NCBI RefSeq assembly: GCF_016906535.1
Contig: NC_057372.1
Coordinates: 1,531,501-1,595,500 of the forward strand
DNA length: 64,000 bases
Reading direction: 5' to 3'
Source: Rhizoctonia solani
Lineage: Eukaryota > Basidiomycota > Agaricomycetes > Cantharellales > Ceratobasidiaceae
In this document: piece after piece, positions 56,707-64,000 of the stretch
How the letters are laid out: each line of letters opens with the position of its first letter
Position numbering within the stretch: the stretch's first letter is position 1
Notes under the pieces: model-generated
What the model was told of the DNA's origin: nothing
Seen by the model: the letters and a program-made list of their open reading frames with translations, nothing else
The model's database searches: none
Program-made: the position numbers and the translations under genes

Positions 56707-57301
56707 CTAAGCATGGAGGGGGACATGGCAAGGCACTTAGGGTATGACATAAGCGCTGAAGTCACATGATCAAAAATGTAGTCTGTTCTTTGTTTAAATT
56801 TGAGAAAATGGGAATAATTTCCCTGGTATTGAGTGTGTCTATGACAGGCACTTAGACAGTTTACAAAACAACTGGTTCCTCATTAGCCTTTATAGGACCT
56901 CCCTTATGTGGCTATTGTGATCCTTGGGGTTCTCAAACATCAGGATGTTGTCAAGGTAAATGACCACAGATACATCAATCAGGTCCCTGAATAAGTTGTT
57001 CATAAAGTGCTGGAAGGCCACTGGTGCATTGGTGAGACCAAAAGGCATGACTAGGTATTCAAACAACCCATATTTGGTTTGGAAGGCTGTCTTCCATTTG
57101 TCCCCTTCCTTGATGTGTATGTTGTTGTAGCCCCATCTGAGATCAAGCTTGGTGAAAATCTTGGTGTGGCATAGTTTGGTCATTAGATCATCTTGTTGGG
57201 GAAGAGGATAGACATTCTTTATAGCCATGTTGTTTGGCTTCCTATAATCCACCACCAGCCTGAGAGGACTGTCTGCCTTTTTGACAAACATGACCAGTGC
57301 C

Positions 57302-57580
57302 TGTCATAACCCATATCTGGAAGGGTTATTACCATATATATCCACTGTCAAAGATATATATAGTATATATGATGCACAGTGATAGATGAATAATATAAGT
57401 TGCTGGTGGACATTGCACTCCCCTGCCCCCCTAGCTGTGGGCCAATGTTAAGGGAGCCTGCAGGTAAGGTCTGAATATTATATTATTATAGAAGAGATTA
57501 TGTCATCTCCCCCCACCTCAAATCTGTAGTAGTTTAGTATAGTATTTGATAAAGGACTGGAGGGGGGGAGGTCATGTGAC
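57302..57580 (-). mobile_element. Family I LTR remnant
   Basis: Begins TGTCATAACCC and runs as the reverse complement of 17486-17923 through the G-run and GGTCATGTGACC. Similarity becomes uncertain after about 57580. It breaks element H pol at 57301. No second target duplication was found, so the right end is undefined. Confidence 0.75.
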
Positions 57581-57609
57581 CTGGACTTAGAGAATATCAC
57601 TAAGTCCAG
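57581..57609. repeat. Perfect hairpin: 10-bp stem, 9-nt loop
   Basis: CTGGACTTAG (57581-57590), loop AGAATATCA, CTAAGTCCAG (57600-57609). It lies 206 bp before the ATG of the Rep-like gene. CRESS-DNA virus origins are known to be stem-loops of about this size with a nonanucleotide such as TAATATTAC. GAATATCAC overlapping this loop matches that at 7 of 9 positions. It may instead be a diverged part of the adjacent LTR remnant. Confidence 0.45.
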
Positions 57610-57815
57610 CCATGTCAACCATAAATCTCTTATATGTGGGAACCTTGGGGTTCTGAGTGAATAAGTGCAAGTATTTCATGGCTGCTTGGTTACTGCATGG
57701 TGCCATTTTAATGTTCTGAAAAAAACTGGTAGAGCAAGTCATTCTCCTCTGACTCAGTCTCTTGGCCCCCATGGTATAAAGAAGAGGGCAGTGGGAGGTG
57801 GGATAAGTCATCACC

Positions 57816-59674
57816 ATGTCTCAATGCCCAACTGCCAGTGCCACTCCCTCAACAGTCTTGGATTCACAGCCTTCAGGGCTGTTGGATGCCACCCCCTATG
57901 TCTCCCAGATTGCATCTACTGTGTGGCAGAGTCAAGAGCTGCCTCTGTCACAGCTCACTCCCAGGGCTCTCAAAAGAAGGTTGGATCTGGACCCCCAAGA
58001 AGAAGGAGTAAGTGATCTTGTTTGGTAGCAAAAGATCCTTTTACTAAAAGATAACTGTATAGTCACAGATATCCTGCATGCTTCCCCCCTTGTCCAGGCG
58101 TTGGTTAGCAGTGCCCAGCAACAGGGAAGGCTCAGAAGATGGAGGAAACTCCATTGTCCCATCCATGGCTCCATTGGAGTCAAGGAGATCCATTGTTCCT
58201 GAAGCCCCTGAAGGGGAGGAGGACATTGGGGTTCTTCCCCAAGAAGGAAGGCGCTTCTGTTGTAAGGGGAAGTGCTATCTTCTCACTTATGCTTGCTATG
58301 TCAAGAGTGAGGAGACAAGGGAAACCTCTTGTCATGAGGTTATAAAAGAGTAAGTAGTCATATCAAGGATGTTTTTACTTTTACTGAAGTTTATCCAAGT
58401 CTTGTAGATCATCTTCTTACTCTAAGGAGTGGGGATAATTCCCTTTTGGAGTATGCCATGGGTGTCCTGGACATGGTCACATGACCAGTACAAGTGGTTG
58501 CATGCTGGCCCAAGCCCAACTTTGGGGGGTAGCAGGTGTAATCATGGGTTGTCAGCAGAGGAATAATAGGGCTCTATGGCTTAGTGGTCAAGCTGGTTCA
58601 ATTCCAGCTAGTTCTATTTTCCTCTGTTTATGACAATGGGAGTCACTGAGTCCCATGACCTGAGGGAAGGTGAATGGCAACCTGATTGGCATTGCCATGT
58701 TATTGTTTGGGCCAGGACCCTCATCTCATCAGAGGCCCTGAACCTGTGGAAGTGTAAGGGAGTGCGCCCTCATGAGCGTCTTCTTGTACTTAGGGATGAT
58801 AAGGGAAGGTTTGCCCCTTTATCAGCCTATGAATATCTCAAGAAGGAGGCAGATGCCTGGGAGGCAAGATATGGGACCCTTACAGAGGAGTTCTTATTAG
58901 GCCAGTGCCCTGCAGGGTTGAAGGCTAATACCAATGTAAGTCCCTGGGTATGGAAATAAGTTCTCAGCTGATGGTTCTCTCATTATAGCACAATGAAGAT
59001 TTTGCCTATGCCATGGAGGCATAGGATGCTGAGGGATTTTTTGGTTGCTTAAAGGAGTGCCAACCTTGTGATATGGCCATGGGGTATAACAACCTCAAGG
59101 CTTTCACTGGTTACTTTTACAGGGACAAGGGTGCCCTTCCTCAGGGTGTATGTGAGCCTAAGGCCCTTAAGAAGTAAGTCCTCTTCTTTTTCATGGTAGA
59201 AGGGAATGTTGACAAGTTGTTACCAGGGCTACAGTCACTCTGCCACCTGGTGTTCAGGAGTGGGTTACTTTCAATATACTGGAACATGACCCTGAATCTG
59301 ATTGTGGTAAGATCCTTGTTTTGTGGGGACGCTCAGAGACAGGGAAGTCAGCCCTGGCTTGTTCTTGGGGACATCACATTAGGTTCAGGCAGAACCTCAA
59401 CTCTGATGAGTTTAGTGACCATCCTATGGTTCAGTATGCAGTGCTGGATGATATGGATTGGTCCAAGGTTCCATTAAAGATGTGGGTGCAGGAAGACTTC
59501 AACTTCTGCACTAGTTACAGATCAGAGTGCCATTGCCAATGGGGGTGTTCTACTGTTATTTGTTCCAATTCTAAGCCTTCTGTCTTTGCTGATTGTAGTT
59601 ATGCCACAGTTGATGGCAAGAATTGGATTGACACCAATTGCACCTTTGTGTATATTGGTGATAAGTTGTATTAG
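57816..59674 (+). pseudogene. CRESS-type Rep-like gene (HUH nuclease and SF3 helicase), broken
   Basis: A TATAAA box at about 57775 and a good ATG context precede 57816. Exons by splice sites are 57816-58007, 58069-58349, 58400-58935 (minus the insertion at 58463-58640), 58989-59173, and about 59200-59674. The introns carry GTAAGT donors. Visible motifs are a YLLTYA-like motif I (58273 on), HCH (58690-58698) as the HUH metal site, YLKK (Tyr at 58834) as the nicking motif, Walker A GRSETGKS (59327-59350), Walker B YAVLDDMDW (59435-59461) and motif C with Asn (about 59549-59578). This order is that of geminivirus- and genomovirus-like Rep proteins, known to be endogenised in some fungi. A 173-bp element, a TAG at 59022 and a TGA near 59210 break it, so no active protein is expected. 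Residues before motif I form a long, non-viral-looking extension. Confidence 0.8.
58463..58635 (+). mobile_element. Mini LTR-like element with tRNA-type boxes, copy 2 (173 bp)
   Basis: TGTCCTGGACA to TGTTTATGACA, with target duplication ATGGG at 58458-58462 and 58636-58640 inside an exon of the Rep-like gene. It carries TGGCTTAGTGG and GGTTCAATTCC, 7 nt apart. It matches copy 3 except for one visible base. Confidence 0.88.
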
Positions 59675-59882
59675 ATAGTTCTTCTTCTCTTGTTTTGTTC
59701 CTTTGATTGAGTTTGTTTCTGTTCTTAATAAAGTGTCTCCCTTTTTCCTCCATTTGGTACTTAGAAATAAGATGGTTTTGGAAGATCAGATAAGACAGAT
59801 GGTTACTAAGAAGAAGCAAACATTGGAAGAAAAGGAAGAAGAGAAGGATGTAAGCTTATTGGATGGAATGTTACATATTTCA
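59675..59882. other. Short convergent 3' region between two genes
   Basis: It holds AATAAA at about 59726, a candidate poly(A) signal for the Rep-like gene, and purine-rich sequence. No gene is recognised. Confidence 0.45.
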
Positions 59883-61592
59883 TCACATTCCATCAGCATA
59901 ATCCAAGGGATTCCATTTGTTCATGGCCTTGTTACTTTCAAGGTCAGACTCATGTCCTCCTTCATCACTTAGTTGATGGATTGCTAGGTTGGATATACTT
60001 CTGCTCAGGTCATTCTGAGCTGCTTGCATGGCCCATTGTTTGAGCCAGTCATGTAGATCCTCTATGCTCATTTTGTGTTCTAGGATCATGTAATAGACAT
60101 CCTCAGGGGTGAGGTTGTCCACATAGCCACCTAAGCCTGATGGCAATTTGTCTTTCCAGTTTTCAGTTTCTGCAGCCAGCCATTCCCTTACTGTTGAGAT
60201 TGGTATCCACCATTCAGGATCAATTTCCTCAATGTCTAGATGCCACTCTGCTAACTTCCTTGTGTGCTTTAGCACTGGGGCCCTCACTACATCCTCCACA
60301 GAGGCACCCACATTACCTCTACACACAAAGAACTTGGTGCTTTGCATTAGTTTGGGTTGTTTTGGTGGCTCACTGCCAACCCAGCAGAGGTATCCCCTGA
60401 TTGGACAGCATAGGGTTCTTCCAATCCAGTAGCACTTCCATTGTTGGCCCATTGGTATGTAATCAAGGGTTGCTGAGGGATCAAGTAGTTTGGCATAAGC
60501 CTTGGATTGTTGGAAGGAGTCACATCTTGTGATGACCTTTTGCCAGTCATGGATGTTGGTGATAGGGGGTTGATCATTCCCCATGTCCCAGCCCATGGAT
60601 GGATCTGGGGGTGCCCATTGTCCTGGACATGGTCACATGACCAGTACAAGTGATTGCATGCTGGCCCAAGCCCAACTTTGGGGGGTAGCAGGTGTAATCA
60701 TGGGTTGTCAGCAGAGGAATAATAGGGCTCTATGGCTTAGTGGTCAAGCTGGTTCAATTCCAGCTAGTTCTATTTTCCTCTGTTTATGACACCCATTGAT
60801 CCAGGTTGTCCTGGGACCAAGGGAGCTTGGTCCTGTGCTCACTGGATCTGTCAAGGGGGTAAGAGATGGTATCTCCAGTTGCCTTGGAGATCCTGGTCTC
60901 TGTTCTGATGGCAGGCATGATGTCTTAGTGATGGGAATGGATAAGAAGGTAGTGGTGCCAGTGGTGGTTTGTGATGACTCCCCAGCCATGGGATGCCTTC
61001 CTGTATACCCTGGGTTGCCAGGACCCTTATCTTTCTGCTTATCAGACCCTTTGTTGCCCTTTGCCCTAGGATTACATGATCTCCTATGTTCTTCAGTAGA
61101 GTGGTTAGTTCTCCCACACACCTCACATTGGATTTCAGTAGACCCTGATTTGTCAGAATTGGATTCACTGTTGTTCTCAGCTTCCCAGAGGGAAGACAAG
61201 GGAAGTATTTTATCCAATTAGTCAATTACTTCCTGAGAAATACCTTGATCTAGCATTTCCTGTTCCATCTTCAGATGGTTGTCAATATGTTTCTCCAACC
61301 TTTTGACTCCCATTACTAGTTCCATTAAGAATCCATAGACCTTTTGGGTACTTGTAAGGTGGTCATTAGTAATCTGTTTCTTGTTTGCCTCAGTTTTTGC
61401 TGGTTGAGTCTCCTTAGGGAATTTGGCAAAGAAGTCTTCAATAAAATCCTTCACTGTCTTATTCCTGGTTGCCTCATCTACCAAAGGGGTTTCCTCTTCC
61501 CTGGCAACAGGGTCCTCCAAGGGTGTATTATTCCCTGGATTCTCATGCCTAGGGTCTAGGATCCTAGCAGTAGCAAATTGAAATGGTTCCAT
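59883..61592 (-). pseudogene. Uncharacterised zinc-knuckle gene, convergent with the Rep-like gene
   Basis: ATG 61592 opens an acidic, charged N-terminal region with a helical stretch (KVYGFLMELVMGVKRLEKHI). A TAA at 61218-61220 interrupts the frame where CAA would fit. A knuckle-like CEVCGRTNHSTEEHRRSC (about 61065-61120) and a Gly/Ser/Thr-rich linker follow. The mini element is inserted at 60619-60791 (duplication CCCAT). The C-terminal part, 60618-59883, is Trp/Cys-rich (WKCYWIGRTLCCPIRGYLCW) and ends in helices, and it is in a shifted frame relative to the first part. A knuckle plus linker suggests a nucleic-acid-binding or gag-like protein. I do not recognise a family. Confidence 0.55.
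60619..60791 (+). mobile_element. Mini LTR-like element with tRNA-type boxes, copy 3 (173 bp)
   Basis: TGTCCTGGACA to TGTTTATGACA, with target duplication CCCAT at 60614-60618 and 60792-60796. It is nearly identical to copy 2, so both moved recently relative to the CpG-decayed surroundings. Confidence 0.88.
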
Positions 61593-62975
61593 ATCCAGTT
61601 GGTTAGCCTGTTTAGAAGGGGTAATTCCTACTCAATCCTGATGTCCCTGTTCCATGCCTTGCATAGGAGATGTCAGCTCCATGACATGACCATGTTCAGA
61701 GTTATCCAATTGGGGTAAAGTCCCAAATACATGCCTAGGTTGCATCTTGTGGAATCCCATGTTGTTGCAAGAAGGCCAGATAGAGCAGTAGAATAGTCTC
61801 TATTAATCACAAGTTCCAAGATATACCTATCTTAGTCAGTAAGAGGCAAAATAGTGCAACCCACAAAGGAAGTCTTTAGCTGTTTGCAAAAGGAAGACAA
61901 GAAGTCTCAGTTAGTAAGAGGCAAAATAGCACAACCCACAGAGGAAGTCTTTAGCTATTTGCAAGTAAAGTAGTGGACACCTAGGGTCCTAGTGATGAGA
62001 AGACTCTGACAGTACTTCTTATCACCAATCAGATAGAAGGATCAGTGGAGATCCTTTGTTGACAGTTGTTGATAGTTGAATTTCAAATAAATCATGCAGT
62101 TGCTCTTTTTGAGGTGTAGCAACACCTGCTTGTCCCTATAGGTTGTAAGACAAGGGAAAACAAGCTGGTTTGTAAGCAGCTTGTTCTGCCCCTATATACC
62201 TGGGCATCACTTGGGTCTATATACATATTTCAAGTAGGAGCACAGGCTTTTGGAGCCGTAGCACAGACTCAAGAAGCATCATGAGTCAAAGAACCCCGTG
62301 GAAGTGTTTAATTAGCCAATCAGATGCCAAGAAATACACCAGTGATGTGAGGTCTTGGCAGAGTTGGTTCTATTTTTAGCACATGATCATGTGGAACACT
62401 GCTTAAGTATGACTCATACTCTTGGCATGCAGAGCCACAACATAAGTATGACTCATCCAATTTCCTTATATGGTAATCCTATTCCACAATCCAGCCTGGT
62501 TTCACCCGGAGATCAAGCACAGCCATCATCATGTGATTATGGTGGTGCTTGATGACTAATCATCCATAGTCTCAGTCATGTGACTTGTGGCTAGGTTGAA
62601 TACTTGCTGACTAAGCATCTGTCCTCATGCTTGGTCATCCTTGATTTGTCATTCATGAGTCAATCATGTGACTTGATTGCTGACTCATCATAGTTTGGAT
62701 GACTAAGCTTAGTCATCCATCCATTTCATCTTCTTCCTAATTTGGAAAGGAGAGTGCCATTTTTGGTAATTCTAAGTTGCTTAGTTTCTACTTGTCTTGA
62801 AGGTCTTCTTCAAGTTATGTGTCTTTCCTAATTAGGAAGATGAATTACCATAAATGGTAATCTGAAGTTGTGTTGTTGGGACAATATGTTGTGCATCATT
62901 GATGTAGGGGCATTAGTCATCCCTACATCCCCTATAGGCAATACATATACACATATATGTATATATATTGGGTAT
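61593..62975. other. Non-coding stretch with short repeats
   Basis: No supported gene. It contains a 52-bp tandem duplication (next entry), four TGACTCA-type sites between 62410 and 62687, several CATGTGACTT-like repeats and a TATATGTATATATAT run near 62955. Confidence 0.4.
61838..61963 (+). repeat. Direct repeat, two units of about 52 bp, 75-bp period
   Basis: AGTAAGAGGCAAAATAG..TTTGCAA occurs at 61838-61889 and again at 61913-61963, with a few mismatches, mostly transitions. Confidence 0.75.
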
Positions 62976-63740
62976 TGTTATGGATATGACATTTCTTCAA
63001 TAATCTGTACTTATTTTATTAATTACACAAGTAATACTACAGTAAATAAATAAGATAGAGATCCAAACTAAGGTTTTCAAGGTCCTTCTATCCAATTGCA
63101 ACCTTTGCAAAACTTATAAACCTCAGGAACACCCTCAATATGCAATATCTTTTGCATATATGCTGTTTTCTCACTCATTTCAATATATATAAATTCAGCT
63201 GAGCAGATAAACAGTAACAAGGAATATTTCCATTGTTTGTAGTATTTATTACTCAAGATTCTATCTTGTGGCTACACACAGAAATATTCAGGGTCCCCCC
63301 TGTTGCATAGGCAAGTGCTCTGGCGCTTAATCAGCGCTTAAGCGCCAACGCACTAAATGCGCCTTTTCTCCATCACCCGGGCATCCCACACTGCCGAATC
63401 ACTTGCGCTTAGGTGCGCCTGTTTGTGCGCTCCAGAACGCTGGGTCAAACTCCCAAAACGGACAACATTTGGCAGAGTTATGCCTCATTTACTGTAAGTA
63501 CCCAATGCAGAGATATCCTACCTTTGGGACTGTTTACTCCAAGGATGAAACACTTAGCCTTGGGACATCTAAGGACCCACACAGGTAAATACTGCCTTGG
63601 GGCAAATATTAGGATATGTTATTTGTTTACTATGTACCTAAGTATTGGTTCCCTCAAGTGTTTCAGTTGCCACATGTACCTCCTGTACCCCCTCTTGGTA
63701 TCAATCATGTATATACTTGTTTGTGCACCTTCTCAGGGTA
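62976..63740 (+). mobile_element. Truncated family F LTR
   Basis: It begins TGTTATGGATATGAC and follows the F LTR in its own orientation for about 765 bp, keeping GCGC-rich stretches. It then stops at CTCAGGGTA, exactly where the LTR TATA box (TATAAAAGG) should follow. Confidence 0.85.
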
Positions 63741-64000
63741 CACTGAGCAGCAAAAGTATTGCAGGTCAGGAGAGGTCAAAGGTTTATCTCCATTGCTGAG
63801 CATCCAATAAGTGAATGCCATCCAAATTTTACTGACACATGTAGCCATTGTAACACTATGCTGTAGCACAAAATCTCACAAATCCATCATGAACTAAGCT
63901 CACAACCCCACTTTTGCTATAATGCAACCTGCAAAACTTTTGCTGATTGTGTTGAGCCTCTTCAAAATCTGCACATAACTGATTATGCAGTTCAGTACAA
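63741..64000. other. Window end, nothing recognised
   Basis: About 260 bp of CpG-free AT-rich sequence without a gene or repeat I can identify. Confidence 0.35.

Larger units (their letters stand above)
55111..56846 (-). mobile_element. Solo LTR, family C, carrying two family A LTRs
   Basis: It begins TGTCCTAGATG and ends GTGTCTATGACA, with target duplication GGCAC at 55106-55110 and 56847-56851 in element H pol. Net length is about 590 bp after removing the nested LTRs at 55459-56006 and 56119-56706. Confidence 0.92.
33003..57301 (-). pseudogene. pol: Element H pol (old gypsy copy, A/B lineage), in three pieces
   Basis: Pieces from 5' to 3' on minus are 57301-56847 (RT with DLRWGYNN and [11 protein letters not shown]), 55110-54844 (RT thumb) and 34156 to about 33003 (RNase H with LETDASGVAMG, integrase HHCC, SYNFITGF, ILDRGTTFTG). 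It is interrupted by a family C LTR (duplication GGCAC) and by element G (duplication AGTTC). The 5' end stops at a family I LTR remnant at 57302. The 3' end is lost within integrase before the Glu. H shares YLDN with A and B. No LTR of H is present. Confidence 0.88.

Noticed and set aside
57302..57740. A complete family I solo LTR of 438 bp
   Set aside because: Similarity to the 17486 copy fades after about 57580, and no GTGCC duplication in the right context follows. Only a remnant is supported.
60721..60775. A tRNA gene in the mini element
   Set aside because: A- and B-box-like sequences are only 7 nt apart; there is no anticodon arm and the acceptor ends do not pair. It is kept only as a tRNA-like motif.
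1..64000. CRISPR arrays, rRNA operons or bacterial operons
   Set aside because: No regularly spaced short repeats or rRNA signatures. Introns, chromodomains and 5-bp LTR duplications show a eukaryotic fungal locus.

Overview
This 64-kb window looks like repeat-rich heterochromatin of a filamentous basidiomycete, most likely an Agaricomycete of the Rhizoctonia/Ceratobasidium type. The support is GT-AG introns of about 45-60 bp, chromodomain-bearing Ty3/gypsy elements, hAT transposase genes, and a multi-exon protein family I recognise from Agaricomycetes. The species call is inference. Nearly everything here is a mobile element or a gene broken by one. I see no CRISPR array, no rRNA gene, no convincing tRNA gene and no intact housekeeping gene.

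Layout. (1) 1-1565, minus: a five-exon hAT/BED-type transposase-like gene cut by the window edge. (2) 2434-18590, plus: one Agaricomycete gene split by a solo LTR (4457-5028) and by gypsy element B (5091-17959). B itself carries a solo LTR (5606-6187) and the young, nearly intact gypsy element A (7021-13265, minus). (3) 18862-21336: solo LTRs, one nested in another, and a 172-bp mini element. (4) 21689-32768, plus: a second hAT transposase pseudogene, split by a solo LTR and by gypsy element D (23319 to about 31477, minus). D holds three further LTR insertions. (5) 33003-57301, minus: pol of an old gypsy element H. It is interrupted by complete element G (34157-54843), which is interrupted by the 13.6-kb element F (40473-54107). 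(6) 57816-61592: a rolling-circle Rep-like gene (HUH nuclease plus SF3 helicase motifs, CRESS-DNA-virus type) convergent with an uncharacterised zinc-knuckle gene. Each is interrupted by the same 173-bp mini element. (7) 61593-64000: non-coding sequence with short repeats and a truncated F-type LTR.

How it fits together. Almost every insertion still has a 5-bp target-site duplication, so the order of events can be read: H, then G, then F; and the Agaricomycete gene, then B, then A. LTR divergence read by eye (A about 0.7%, F about 2%, G about 3%) agrees with this order.

Most nonsense mutations in otherwise conserved frames are TGA where the family has CGA. Two mismatched pairs (a target duplication and a primer-site pair) each resolve to a lost CG. 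Both point to C-to-T decay at CpG. Two places escape it: the left 3 kb and a roughly 1-kb CpG-rich island at the 3' end of F.

Most interesting items: the Rep-like locus with a nearby 10-bp-stem, 9-nt-loop hairpin; the mini LTR-like element with tRNA-type box motifs; unexplained third ORFs after pol in both F and G; Tf1-style self-priming sites in A and G; and a shared YLDN reverse transcriptase active site in elements A, B and H.
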